From: Atopsyche davidsoni | Taxonomy: Eukaryota; Arthropoda; Insecta; Trichoptera; Hydrobiosidae | Direction: 5' to 3' | Length of the DNA: 64,000 bases | Assembly (NCBI GenBank): GCA_022113835.1 | Contig: JAILWY010000021.1 | Coordinates: 620,001-684,000 of the forward strand | In this document: piece by piece, positions 46,141-59,579 of the stretch | Layout of the letters: each line of letters begins with the position of its first letter | How positions within the stretch are numbered: position 1 is the stretch's first letter | Position numbers and translations under genes: made by a program | Notes under the pieces: model-generated | Told to the model about the DNA's origin: nothing | Databases searched by the model: none | What the model saw: the letters and a program-made list of their open reading frames with translations, nothing else

Positions 46141-46338
46141 CACCTGAAAAGCGATGACGTCTACCCATGCGATGACTCCACGTCACAAACAGTGACCCAT
46201 CTCCTTGTTTTATGCCCCATTTATAGCTTTCATAGACACCAGCTGGAGAGCCTATGCCTAGACGACCTGAAGATCAAATTATATTTGCAGAATGACGATG
46301 AGCATATCGCAAGGCCTTCATTTAAGATCCATGAATAA
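46141..46338 (+). pseudogene. Non-LTR retrotransposon C-terminal zinc-knuckle remnant
   Basis: A 65-codon open stretch ends at TAA (46336-46338) and begins after an in-frame TGA. It contains PCDDSTSQTVTHLLVLCPIY followed by SFHRHQLESL, matching the C-x-C...T-x-x-H-L-L-x-x-C-P-x-x...R knuckle that ends jockey/R1/CR1-type reverse-transcriptase ORFs. The first cysteine of the usual pair is missing. No catalytic domain lies upstream. It is on the same strand as the 45.3 kb remnant but carries a different C-terminal type, so probably comes from another element. Confidence 0.6.
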
Positions 46339-49300
46339 CGAGATCGATAAGGGTGAGGTCCGACTCCTCCGACAAGGTTTCTATGGAAATACAGAGGAGC
46401 TCTAATCAAACCATAGCCGAACATCCCGCTAACTCGTGTTATATTAAACTCGTTCTAGTAAGAAGAATCCATTCAATTGCTACTCCATCCTACATTGTTC
46501 ATAATAGCAAGGCCTCTAACCTTACCAGTATATCAAATCGTGATCCAAAAAATTCTCGCCTACTCTCGGGCCTTCGCTCCACTGTGCTTCTGTCTTGAGG
46601 ATCGTGCAGAGCCAGAATGAGACGGCGAGAAATAAAAGAAACCCGCGAGAAACAAAGAGCGCAGCTGATGAATAAATTACGGGCAGAAATATGGGGAAAA
46701 TAACGGGGAGAGAAAAAAACACGGAAAGAGAAAGTTTTGCTACATTATGCGTGTTTATTTTTTGATGCGCCTGACGTAGCGCCGACGAGCGATTTTAGAT
46801 TTCGTTTTTTGATATTACAATTTCTTTTCGTGCAATATTGCTTGAAAAAATACACTTGATAAATCACACAGTGATATTTTGGTAGAATGTTGATTTAAGA
46901 TAAATGCTGTATTTGAATCATATATTTCAAAATGAAATGTTCAAGGGATTTTAAAAACCTGCAAGTATGTGCTTTTTCAAATAACCAATTACTTTTGATT
47001 TATATAAAAAAGGTTTTTTGGTATTTGATTTTCCGGAACTCAATGAGTTGGAAATTATACTACGAAAAAACCTAGTTCGGCTATCTGACAAAAGCAGTTT
47101 CGTTTTTCATCACAAAAAGCAATTTCTTTGATGGCTTCTACTCCTTTGCCCCACCACTAATATAAATATACAAATGTGTTTTTTGTGTTAATTTTTTATA
47201 TCTTTTACAGCATTTTCACTTCAACTAATAATAGTAATAACACTTAAATATGTTTCCAACAAGTTTATCTTAGCTACTTCATCATTTCTTTATCATCTTT
47301 ATATTCTCACTAGGAGCCACACTTAAGAGTGAATGGGTTTTTTAGGGTAGGACAGATAAAGGCACGGCAAGAAAGGTAGAGAAGGAGCACAGGCAGAAGA
47401 CTGAGGTGTTTTGGAATAAAGTATACTTTTACAAAACCAATGATACGGCGAGAAAGTTTAGGGATTCTGTAATTAAGAACTATTCTATTACAATTATTTA
47501 ATTAATATACAACTTTGTGTTCGTAAACCTGCTTTATATCAATTACGGCCAATGATGGATAATAACCTTTCCAATTTCGCAAAAACTAATCCATGTGGAT
47601 TTCAGCCTGTGACAAACTTAAAAGTTACTATGAACTCCGTTGGGTTAGGTTAGGTCACACATTTATTTATTAGTGTCCATTATTTAAAAGTTTTGTTAGT
47701 GTCCATTTATCATTTATTTTTTTAATAACTTTCGTCATTAAGAAGCGTTTTATAGAATTTATTACTTTGTTTTTATACAAAACTAAATACTTTCTAAACT
47801 CTTAATATTTCACTATTATTAAAAGTCCTTCTACATTACATAATAATTTTTAAACTTCTTTAAAAGCAAATTTATATAGCAATAAATATATATATACAGT
47901 CATAGTTTCTAATCTACCCGACTGTCCTTGTAAGGCAAAACCATATTTTATGTGATTCTCATGAATACAACAACGGGGTTCATGGATGTAATTCATCCTC
48001 TTACTTTATTACTAAAAGTACTAACATCTCAGACTTGTTTAAAACAAATATAAAATGTCTTTAAATATTGTCACAGTATCGAATTTCCTTCAAAATTATT
48101 CTACCGCTTTCGGATAGTGTTATGGTTGTCGATGTAAATTTAAAACTTTTAAAGGCACTCTCTCTCATAAATAAATTACGCAGGTAAGTCGGGTGAGGTT
48201 AATTAGTGAATATTTCAAAATGAAAATAGAGTGAAGAAATTCATCCCACGCTCCTGAATGCCTAATGAAGGTCGGAATATTATCTTTTGGCGAGTTCAGC
48301 GGTCTGAAAGCTGGGAAGTAGAAAAAGTAATCAAAGAAATTTTACTCATTTTTAAAAAAAATTAAAGCCACGCTTTATTCGTCGTACTAGGAATACTACT
48401 GCATGCCTGAGTTGGAGGTCCACGGCACGTTTCTGCTTTAAATTCAATGTAATAAAGTAGAGCTTGTATATCATTGAGAGATAAGTCGTTTGTTCTGAAA
48501 GGACTTGAAATTATAATAACACAAATAAAGCATGTTTGTTTTTAAGACTACGGGAGTGTTTTTTTCCCTCTCTCTAAAATTACTTGTGGGTACTTTGAAC
48601 GAAAAATTCCGAGAACTCACTTTATAAATATAACTAGTGAAACGTTTATTTCTTGGACAAACGTATTTTGAACTCACTTTCATTTTAAAATACATTTTAT
48701 CCCAAACAACACAAAAGAAATTTAGTTTATATTATTAAGCATATAAATTCATTAAATTTTTTAAAAATTTATAATACTGTTACGATTTGGACTTATTTCT
48801 TTGCACGGAAAATTGTAGACAAAAATGTGTTCATAGACTGTTTCTGGTTGGTTTCAGAATGCTAACAACCTTCTTTATTATTTAAGGTCTATAAACAACA
48901 TGTGTTCCCTAGACGAGACAAATTATGTGCTTGGTTTAACACTGGGCAGGTGAATGCAAGTGATTGCAATGTAAAAGGAAAGGTAAGGTGAAAACCCACA
49001 GTAAATGCCTGTATTTATGTACTTTTCGAATTCGTCTACCGTGCCACCATTTATTTTATTTAACCGTGTAAAAATAAATTTGGTAATCGTAAAATTTCTA
49101 AGACGATGCTTACACACAGTTAAATACAGTTTCAGTACAATAATGTGTATTGTATGATGTAATGAAATGAATTCTTCGCGTTATCCACAAAACCGTTGTT
49201 TATTCCTTGTATTTTATTTTGTGAGTAATCAAAAGCTTTTCAATTTCGGCCACAATTGTATCCATTACTCACATCGATTTTTTTTATTTGCAATTATTTC

Positions 49301-50904
49301 ATATAATGAAGTATATCTCGCGAAATCTTTTCTCATCAGACGTCCGTTATGTTCAGATTCCTGGCGTTATTTTCGGAAAATTGGTCGGTTCTATTTTATT
49401 TCACCCTTCATGGACGGGAGCCTAACGACGGCTATTTTTTATCATCCCTGCAGTGATAACAGCCCCTCCTACGTATTTAGCCACCCCCCGTCGACCCGCC
49501 TTTCCTGGAAGTCAATTTTTCAGAATACAAACACTTCCTGTCCCTGTCTAGCAACGAAGCATGCAAAAGAACAACGAATGAATTTGTATTGTTAAAATAT
49601 CACCGGCCATTTGTCTAAATTCGAAGCTGAGTAAACTTAATTATTTCTTTACGAGAATTGTGAACGTTTTCTTTGAGGTAGAATTCAGCTTTAATAATTT
49701 CAACCGTTTATTTTAGATACTCAGATAATTGATTGACAAATAAGGTAATTGAAAAAATATCTGAATAAATAATCTTTGTTCGTAAGATTTGATATCTTTC
49801 TGCTTTTTTAACAAGGTTGGATATATTTTATTCTACAAACCCTATTAACCAGACAAGTCCAGAATAGATAGCTTAAGTGGGGTTGACTCTTGGAGTTGAG
49901 GGATTTCGCATGTCCCGTTTGGCCGTCAACAGAACTCCTTCATAAAAACTAAAATAATCTGTTGAGTAATATATCTCCACTTAAATCTATTTATAAAACA
50001 TATATGAACAGCAAAATTGCAAACATGTTATTGCGACTGTGTTGGGTTGCGTGAAATTTTGTTGACCTTGAGATATAAAGAAAGAGAAAAGGTTCTCCAT
50101 AGCCGTCGCATTATCGCCCCGACATTAAACAGGTGATTTTTGAATATTTATTATACCCGCATTTAACACAAATGCATGCTTTATATGTAAAAACAACATT
50201 TCTTTAATGCAAAGTTGCATAGATCTTTCTATAGAAGGGTTACATTGATTTACTGCGGCTTTTGGAAAGGTCACCTGGCAAAACATGCAAGTCATCCAAA
50301 TATACATTATTCAAGTACCCAACTACACAATTGAAGTTTAACAAGACATTTATAAAATTAAAGAAATGAGTGTGTACGAGCATAATAAAAAATAAGCAGG
50401 ATTAGAGACAGTGGCTTTATTGCATTCGTTCAGTGATTGGTTTCATGCTTTTACAGTAGAATAGTTCGACACGTGAAAATGTTCAATTCTATTATTTTCT
50501 GTATTATTTTTTTTTTTAACGAATAACGCATTTTAAATATGTTGATTTATAGCGCAGACCGTTATTCTCTCGCACGCTACAATTAATCACACCCTCCGAT
50601 CAGAATATGAAAGTCCATTCGTGTGCTTACTTATTATCTATGGCTTGATAAATACTGACCGAGGGGAAATAAAATATGGCTTGTGTCTATCTATGGCTTT
50701 TGTTAATTAGACGCGATTTCGTAAAGTGGATTATTTACTAGTATTATTAGGTTTTTTTTGGTTTGTTTGCGCATCTGCTTCAATTTTTAGAAAAAATATA
50801 GATATTATTCAAAAAATTATGTGGTTTATTCACAATGTATCGAAGTAAAATGCGAATCTACTGCTAGTAAGCAGTGCATTACAAAACGGTATTAAAAATA
50901 TTTT
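46339..50904. other. No gene recognised
   Basis: Positions 46340-46720 are GC-richer with frames on both strands and may be more decayed element. A telomere-like TTGGGTTAGGTTAGG lies at about 47640-47654. A 142-codon plus frame (49167-49595) has a more balanced second half (49340-49560) but no motif I recognise. The remainder is AT-rich. Confidence 0.4.
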
Positions 50905-51904
50905 TCTTGGTACACAGAAAGAAATACACTATAAATGATGTATATATGCTTTTATTATATAGTAATTTGTCCTAGAATAATAATAAATGCTTTTGAAAAC
51001 AATTATTAATTTAATTAACTAATCAGGCTTTTTGTGTCAAAGCTATGGCTGTTTTCTCGACTATTTTGTTCGAAACTAATCAGTCCAGTTCTTATCAGAA
51101 AAGGCTTCATATATTTTTTTAAATACGCTCAGATATCATGGACCAATAAATAGACGATGCAAAATAAATTCAAACAAATTAAAGCCGACAAGCGAATTCT
51201 AGGGGTCACCCCAAATAATGGAGAGATGTATGCTAAAAAATGCGAAAAATATATTTCATGATAGACAGAAACTAATACTCCATATGCTTTTATTCTATCG
51301 TAATTTGTTCTAGAATAATAATAAATGCTTTTAAAAGCTTTTTTTGTGTACAAATTATGGCTGTTTTCTCGACTATTCAGTTCGAAACAAATCAGTACAG
51401 TTCCAATAGCGAAACATCGACATACCACAATGGGCTTAATTTTTTTTTTTAAATACGCTCAGATATCGTGGACCAATAAATAGACGATGCAAAATAAATT
51501 CAAACAAATTAAAGCCCACAAGCGAATTCTAGGGGTCACCCCAAATAATGGAGAGATGTATGCTAAAAAATGCGAAAAATATATTTCATGATAGACAGAA
51601 ACTAATACTCCATATGCTTTTATTCTATCGTAATTTGTTCTAGAATAATAATAAATGCTTTTAAAAGCTTTTTTTGTGTAAAAATTATGGCTGTTTTCTC
51701 GACTATTCAGTTCGAAACAAATCAGTACAGTTCCAATAGCGAAACATCGACATACCACAAAGGGCTTAATTTTTTTTTTTAAATACGCTCAGATATCGTG
51801 GACCAATAAATAGACGATGCAAAATAAATTCAAACAAATTAAAGCCGACAAGCGAATCCTAGGGGTCACCCCAAATAATGGAGAGATGTATGCTAAAAAA
51901 TGCG
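50905..51904. repeat. 330-bp tandem repeat array, about three copies
   Basis: Units start at AAATACGCTCAGATATC: 51121, 51451 and 51781 (exactly 330 bp apart). The third is cut at 51904. A diverged unit occupies about 50905-51120. The two complete units differ at only about four positions (for example 51138, a GCCGAC/GCCCAC change, GTACAAATT/GTAAAAATT, CAATGGG/CAAAGGG). Each unit carries an open minus-strand frame of 99 codons (51129-51428 and 51459-51758). Its conservation reflects recent duplication, not necessarily function. The frame is AT-rich with no recognised motif. Confidence 0.93.
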
Positions 51905-52200
51905 GACGTTTACAAGCCCAATCCGAACAATGCGCATTGCCGGCGGGGCGGCCGCGCAGCCGGAGGGACAAAAAGGCCGATGCAGGTCGACCTCGGCTAG
52001 TTCAAACGACAAAAAGGCCGGAAATATATTCACGATCGGGTCCTGGACGGTGGGCGGAAACCCGCCCGGCGATAAACGCCCCGGGGCGGGTCCAATAAGG
52101 GTAGCACTACACACAACAAAAGAGAACGAGAGGACGCCCGATGTGCGTGCTTTTGAAGGCTTCGCACATGTGCTCTGAGATTATGTGATTGTGCAGCGGG
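51905..52200. other. GC-rich CpG island abutting the tandem array
   Basis: After the shared word GCTAAAAAATGCG the third array unit switches abruptly to GC-rich sequence (GGCGGGGCGGCCGCGCAGCC, later CGCCCCGGGGCGGG). Frames are open on both strands (plus 51900-52178; minus 51893-52114). It could be a promoter/first exon or GC-rich repeat. Two AAAAAGGCCG words recur at 51971 and 52011. Not identified. Confidence 0.4.
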
Positions 52201-55200
52201 GTCGGAAATGCGGAGGTGAAAATGACGTATACAAAGTATACCCCAGAGGCGTATTATTATACTATCATAGAAGCGATATTCAACAAGCGTTTGTAGAACA
52301 AAGTCTCATACGTGAACCGACGGGTAAAACAAAACACATTTTAAATGACAGTAATTCAAGAGCACAGTAATTTTCTTTTCGAAATTCCCTTTCTATTCAG
52401 CCATTCATACACATATGTAAAACATGTATATCTGTCATTATAAATAACACAAGCACGTGTGATATATGCCAAGGAGCTCACGCAATCAACAGACTACAGC
52501 ATACCAAAAATATTTATAGATATTATTAAAATAAAAATTATCAAATGTTTTTGAACCCTATTTGACATTTTTCGTGCATATCTATTATTTGACAACAAAA
52601 CGACAGAGTGTTGAACACGCAATGTCAGGATAAATCGTCTTGGGCCAATTGCAGGAGGGCGTGATCCCAATTACACCAATTCGGGGTCCATCTGCCAGCT
52701 TAAGGATCGAAGTGGCGACCTTCTCGCAGGCAGTGAACAGTTTGTAGTAACCAACAAACTAAGAAATATTATTTTGTGAATTACATGACCTTTCGGCATA
52801 GGACAATAAAAAATGAAGAAGTGTCAGGATCTTATTATTTATCACTGTACTCGGAATAATTTGTAGGTAAAGCTGGGGGCGACAGTGTTATCATGGAGGT
52901 CCCGATGAAACTTTTTATCTAATTAACTAATGAATGACTGCAATATATCCATACGAATAATCTTACCGGATTATCTGTGGGGCTTACCGAACAAGCTTTA
53001 TTAACGAGAGAAAACTTCTCAGGGGTTGTTTCAGAAGGGAGGGCCTCCCCTAGCGAGATCGCAGAGCAGATACCTTCACCCTGTTCAATAAACTTTATTT
53101 TCCTGCCGCTTAGTCCATGCAAAAACTTAATAGAATCGGTTTTTATATCGTTCCCAAATCAGGTCGCTTTTGTTGTACGACCCAGAAAAGGTCACTGCGT
53201 TTCAATGTGTTATTTTATATATTTTTATTGTTGGTGTTTTATCTTGGATCTAAATGTATCGAATAACAGGTTTGTGAAATGAATAAAAAGTTTCATTCGC
53301 CCAATTGCACCAACAAAAATATACATTAAAATAAATAAAAAAACAAATATGCCATCTGCAATTTTGAATTTTCATAAATACTATTTCAGGAAATATGGCA
53401 ATTTCATGGCCTCGATTTTCAAGTATGTTGCTTAAATAACTTATTGTATCGAACAAATAAAAAAGCGTAAGCATAAATAGCCAGAAAAAAATATTATTAT
53501 TATTAATATTATTATTATCTTACATCTAAAAATATTCAATCCCATTTTTGTTGCAGCAATAAATTAATATTGTACAAAAAAAAAACCTTATTGAATGAGT
53601 GATTTGAAAAGGTTACGAGGTCCGAAACGTAATAAAATATGATTCTGTAACTCGATAAAGGAAGCATCTGTCCGTCGCGTGTACAAAGCACGTGTATTTT
53701 ATTTCAGCATCGCTTTTAGATGCTTTTATATTAATAATCGTTGGCAGAAAAAAAAACAGAAAAGTATATTTTTAACAGATTTGTCTGCGTTTACCACGAA
53801 ATTCAAAATATGTATAACGTCTCTAATTTTTTGGTAAGCTTTGCATATTTAAACGTGATTAAAAAAATATATTTATAAACAGATGTTTTTGAATCTGTAT
53901 TTTTTACGATCAACAAAATTTAAAAAAGGCTTTTCTGTATAAATTCCACATTTTATCAAAATATACTTAAATATTAAAGCTTTTTTGACTAAATAAAAAA
54001 TATTGAGCTAGGCTCATTTTTATGATGAAACCGCTTTCGCTATTTGGTTATTCATAACCCAATAATTAATAAAACTTAAGGAGATTCGTTTCTAAATTAA
54101 AATAATTAAATAATGTTTATAATTTATACTTGTTGAAAAATTATGTTTCATGGTTTATTTAGAAGCAAAAATATTTTTTATAAATCCGTCGTGTATTGGA
54201 CAGGTACTTCGCAAACAGAGAAACCGTTATTGTCGAGCTTTTGAAATAAATAAGACGCATGCGGTAATCCTAAATACATCTGGAGAAAATGCCCACAAGG
54301 ACCTAAGCATCTCCTGTAATGCGTCACATCTGACATGTCCTTCGTTTCATTCTGGGATAAGACATCTAGGACGGCCATTCTAATCAATCAAGTCTCGATA
54401 AAGACAAGAATGTCGACGAGTCAAGCGATTCCACCAGAGCCATGGACGCAAGAGCGAGCGACTCTTATTACTTTTATTTAGATTTAATGTTTATGTGTCC
54501 TCCATTTTACATACAGTCAAAGTTTAATTTATAACGCATCACATGAATACTCCAATGATTACGGACAGAGTGAATAATTATTAGTGAAGCTGTTGAAAAG
54601 CAAAAGCGCTCAAAATAAAATTAAAAATCGTAATCTTCTAACCATCTGGCTATTTATATTAGCTATGATGTAAACGTTACGTCGCCTTAATTTATTGGAA
54701 ATCACAATTTATAAAATAAAAACACTATTTGAGTTTTTTTTTGTGTTGTTGATATAACAAGGCAAACCACTTGTTTTTGGTCATGGAGTATCGATTTGAT
54801 CAATGATATAAAAAACTTTAACATTGTTATATAAAACCAAAGAGTAAATTACAGTAGGGTTTAAAAAATAATAACAAAGCTTTAAAGTCGGTTTTACAGA
54901 CTAGACGATGCCTTTATAGTGCGAGCTTTCATAAAAAATGATAAAATAACTTATCTGTAAAAAATAATTCAATATCAATATTTTTTTTTCTAAAATATAA
55001 CAGTATAATATAAAGACTTTTACAACAAGTTCATATATAAGATCAAAAATAAAATCATTATAAATATTCATTGTTATTGATAATATAGTCATTATCTACA
55101 TATACGTATAAAATGGTTTTCAAATGGGATGAAATCTTTCAAAGGATATATCTCACGGTTCTTCGAACAGAATTAAACTTTTTAATCGCTAAAACTAAGT

Positions 55201-58200
55201 TTGAGTAATAATGATACTTATAAAGGATTTATAATTATAATAAATTCCTTATATATCATTATTTGAATAATCAGCCAAATAAAAGTCTTCAAACTCATCG
55301 AAGTTCTTTATTACGTAAAAAAAAAAAAACAAATTTCAGCAACTTTTATTCATGAATAAAAATATATTTTCACAATTTTAAATTGAAATCTGACGCTGTA
55401 TTTGTTTATGAAATTTTTTGACCTATTCCAAAGCAAAAAGGACTATATTTTTATGGGGGTGAGTCTACATTATTAATAACGCCGATATGTCCTTTCATCC
55501 CATTTTCAGGGAGCAGTACTAGGAATAAAAAAGTCCGGAACAGATGCTAACCTAAACCGTTGATCCCATTTATATCTGTGCAGCCATTGACTATTGGCCA
55601 ATCTTATCACAGCTTTGGCGTATTGAAAAATAATACCCAACGTTTTATTATCATAATAATACAATAGAGCAGGGCTGTTGGGGGCTAATCTATTTTTTTT
55701 ATCTATTAGAGTTACCCACCTGGGTTATTGGTTTTATTTTTCAGTTCGTTTTACCAAAGGGGATCGGAAAAAAAACGCAAAATAATTGAAATATAAACTG
55801 GTTATTTTAATATTTTATTGCAGTTTAATAACCTGAAAATTGACGAGAGTTTATTAGACCTTCTACGGAAGAAGTACGAAATCCAATAGACCACAAAGCC
55901 GTTTATAATACTGGAATTTAATTTTAATTTGATGTTTGTAAGGGTTCAAGTAATGTTATTAATTAAAACTAAACAACCTATATTTATGAAATTTTCTTAT
56001 CGTAAGTTGTAAATATAAACAACAACAACTAAATTAGCCAAACAGTAATTATGTTCCTTGATAACTGCTATCGGAAATTTATTTATACACGAAATTGTAT
56101 TTTAGGACCTCAGAGAAATTTCGTCATTAATTAGGCCGGGAGGTCTTAATAGGATTAAGTTTAAATAAAAAATACAATCCACTGAGAAGAGAAAACTCTG
56201 CACAAAAAATAAATATTCATTATTTTTGTCGGTTTCAAAATAAATTTATATTTATTTTATAGATTATTTTAATTAAAGAGGGCATTTTTGAGATAGCAGA
56301 TATGAATTTTCTTAAAGGTTAAAAATGAAAGTTAACTTCTTGAATATATTTTACAATTACAATATATCAATTGCGATAAATATACAACAAAGAAGAAGCT
56401 TAAGCTTCCCATAAGGAGTGTTATACAGTGATAGGATTGAGATGTAAGGTGGTAAAAAGTAATCATTGATTCTCAACAAACAGAAATGATTGTTGATGGA
56501 TTCTCAAAAATGATAAACCATAAGCCCTTGTATATTACGAAACACAAAACATAGCTCATAACTAAAACAGTGATGCCATAAATATACAAGCTTTCGGATA
56601 CTTGAAAGACCGCTTATTCACGGGTACCTATTTAAATAGATTTCGGAGTGGTGCGCTGAATCTCAGCTAGTCATAGAAATAGGTGCAGGTGCTGGGGTCG
56701 TTATATATAACCCAAAATCAATATCAATCAACGCGGCTTTGTGCCCAAGAAACAAACGTTATTAATCCTCATCAGTTTGTTGGGCGTTTCTCAGTGTTGT
56801 ATGAATGTTGTTAGCTTCTCTTCCCCTACCACTTAAAGCCTCTCTGTTCTCATATCATTAACCATGGTTTTGGGTGCACCATTACTCATGGGCATTTGTC
56901 AATAGTGGTCAGGCGGATTCTGAGTGATTGATCGAGTATTGTAGAGGGTCGCTATCTCTGTGTTTTCAATCTTGAAATAAACCGACGTAAACGTGTAGAA
57001 ATTTATTTTGCGCAGAGATCAATATAACATATTTATAAGTTATATTAACTTTAACTATAACTATATTTTTATTTAACAAAAGATACATCCGATACAGGAT
57101 AATTTGATAGCGAGAAGTCCATAATCACACTACTACTATAAGATCAGAGATCATAAGACAAATAACAACGAAGTAATTAGGCAAGACTTGATGATACGTA
57201 TCAGAGCAATTGCTTTGTCATAAAACGAAAAATTACAAAAATCCTGAACCAGAGTGGATTTAATTCTAAAGGGATTTTTTGCCGTTTAAGTCGAGAGACA
57301 GTTTACAATTTTAATCTGATTGAAAATCTGAAAAAAAAATTGCTCCGCAATGTGGCAAAACTCATAACGTTTACCGAGAGAGGGTTAAAAAATATAATCC
57401 ATGATTATTAAATTATTTTACATCTTAATTATTTCAAATTTAGATAATCTAAACAAGGACTATATAAACACACTACTCAATAGGAGTAAGCCCCGTAAGC
57501 TGCAGAGGAATATAAGCAAGATATTCAAAACGAAAAAAGGTGTTTTGATATATGCAATATACTATGAATTTAATAGAAAATTTTAAGCACGTTTTAAATC
57601 TTGTAATTCAATTGTTGATAAGCAACTGTGCCAATAACTTGAAAAGTACAAACGTAAGTTGCTAAATCAGCTCAACATTTCGAGAAATTTATTGTCTACG
57701 CGTTTTTAAGCGGTCTGTTATAGTTGTATTTTTACAGGGGCGGCGAGTGCCTTGTCGTTAACATCTTATTAGCCGTGTTTCCAGGGGCGGCTCCGGCAAT
57801 GGCGGAGAACTCGTTAGCCCCAAGAAAAATAACACTCCAGTCGTCCCCTCATGAATAAAATATCACGAATTTTGTTTAAGTTTTATATTTTTGAAAAAAA
57901 TCTAGCTTTAGATAATTCTATAATTTTGTACAATATAAACAATAGATTATTCTTAGACGCTACATGGTTTTTTTAATTACTAAATAATTTCTTATAAGTT
58001 ATTAGAAACAATAAATGCGAATGACAAAGTTTAGTTCTTTAACCCTTCATAGCTTCTTCAGGCATTCAAATTCATAATTTAAAATATTTTTATTGCAATG
58101 TGAAAAACCTCAAATTAAATAACTATATTGTGGAGTTTTGCGAATCTTATTTATTTTTACTTAATCATAGAAACAAAAGACCCTTAAAAAATGAAATTGT

Positions 58201-59290
58201 CCGATTTGTATATCATTAAAAAAATATTTGTAAAATGCTTGTTCGGGAAGCTCGCGTTTATACAGTCTCTTAAATGCTCTCTCCTTTAAAGCATAAATAC
58301 TTTCAAATAATTTTAAAATATCTTTAATACACTCAACATGAAATTTTCGTTTTTCGTGGAAGAGGTGGATAAAAAATGAGAAAGTTAGAAAAGAATTCAT
58401 CAGATCTTGAATTTTTGAAGTATTTTTAAGAAATATTTATTATCATGATTTGCCTGAAAATTTTAAAATATTCTATTTACTTGGAGGTTTTTAAATATCT
58501 AAAGAAAAAGCGTCTGAGTGATGCCGAAAAAAACCAAATCAATCACAGGCCAAAACTTTTGCAAGGGAGAAGGCTTCTACTTGTTATGGCTCCGTCTCAG
58601 GGTAGTTATCTCCACCTCGCAAGCTTCTTCACCCCCCAAAGTAAATGATAAATGACCAAACAAGTGTCCTGAGCATTATCAGTCTTGCAGCAAGGGATGA
58701 TCATTAATTCTCAGGGGTGAAGTGTCTATTAGGGGTTGTTACAATGCAGCTGTCAGTGGCTTTCGCCTGTAGAAATTGCTTGCAATTAATATTTACTCAA
58801 AAGCTTTTAAGTTTGAGTATTTGTATAGAGGCTACCTTTATTAATTAAAAATGTATATTTTAAGCAATGTTTAACGAAACAATACAAAACATTATTTAAA
58901 AAATTAAATTTTTATAATAAAAAATTGCGATCCTTGCTGCATTTATACAAAAATGACGTAATTAAAAGATGATTGAAGTTACTCTTAATTATTTTGATAA
59001 TTACTAATTTGTAAATATATATAATTTACTTATAGCTATGGATGTGTTCACTGGCGACACATCAGTGCAAAGAACATACACAGTATGTAATTGCAATGGG
59101 AAATAACCCCTAAAAATATAGGGCTTTAGTAAAGTGTGCGTATTTACTTTAGAAATAAATAGATTCGTAATGTATATTAACACACTTTAGGCGGATACCA
59201 AATTGACTAAACTGATGAGCGTAGCGGGCAAAATTCGCGTAAAATTGCGCGTGTGAAATCTAGTCTATACACTCTTTGATTTGCATGTAG
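52201..59290. other. No gene recognised
   Basis: AT-rich for about 7 kb. Noted: an ATT/ATA microsatellite at 53490-53517. GC-richer patches at 52610-52750, 52980-53090, 54190-54440, 56640-56990, 57735-57850 and 58510-58640, each with only short unrecognised frames. The 54178-54387 minus frame and 52977-53282 plus frame have credible composition but no family signature or convincing splice sites. Confidence 0.4.
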
Positions 59291-59464
59291 TCAAATAAAT
59301 CGTTTCCTATAAAAAGTTGAACCACTTCGCATCACAACAACACCACTTTGTCCTAAAAATTGTTCAATAATTGGAGGATTATCATTCTCTGACCACTCCA
59401 CTTCTTCATTGTCACTTTGCTCAGAATCACTGGACAGTATTGGTAGAAGTAACGTTGACGAGTC
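59291..59464 (-). CDS. Possible 3' exon or transposase N-terminal fragment, acidic
   Basis: On the minus strand an AG acceptor preceded by a T-rich run (ATGTTTGTTTAG) leads into a 57-codon frame starting at 59464 and ending at TGA (59293-59291). It has no ATG at the start, so a start-codon-based scan misses it. The peptide is first serine/acidic (SSDSEQSDNEEVEWSENDNP), then PPIIEQFLGQSGV, and ends basic (FYRKRFI). An acidic leader followed by P-x-x-x-x-F-x-G-x-x-G-V resembles the N-terminal part of piggyBac-type transposase-derived proteins before the DDE domain, but no DDE domain follows here. It could equally be a host exon. The family link is inference. Confidence 0.35.
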   Translation of the reverse strand, partial: DSSTLLLPILSSDSEQSDNEEVEWSENDNPPIIEQFLGQSGVVVMRSGSTFYRKRFI

Positions 59465-59563
59465 CTAAACAAACATTTCGAGCTGTAAACCTAGAGCTTT
59501 TAGAGTAAACACATTCAAAAACGTATTAATATGCGCCCCGCCTGTAGGCAGTAGTCCACGGAA

Positions 59564-59579
59564 CGGGTACTAGTACCCG
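59564..59579. other. Perfect 16-bp GC-rich palindrome
   Basis: CGGGTACTAGTACCCG, fully self-complementary with no loop. It could be a dimeric protein-binding site. Confidence 0.6.

Noticed and set aside
49167..49595. 142-codon protein-coding gene
   Set aside because: First half is AT-background phenylalanine/tyrosine-rich sequence, no splice context and no family signature.
51129..51758. Two identical 99-codon minus-strand proteins
   Set aside because: Identity is explained by the recent 330-bp tandem duplication; composition is AT-driven and no motif is visible.
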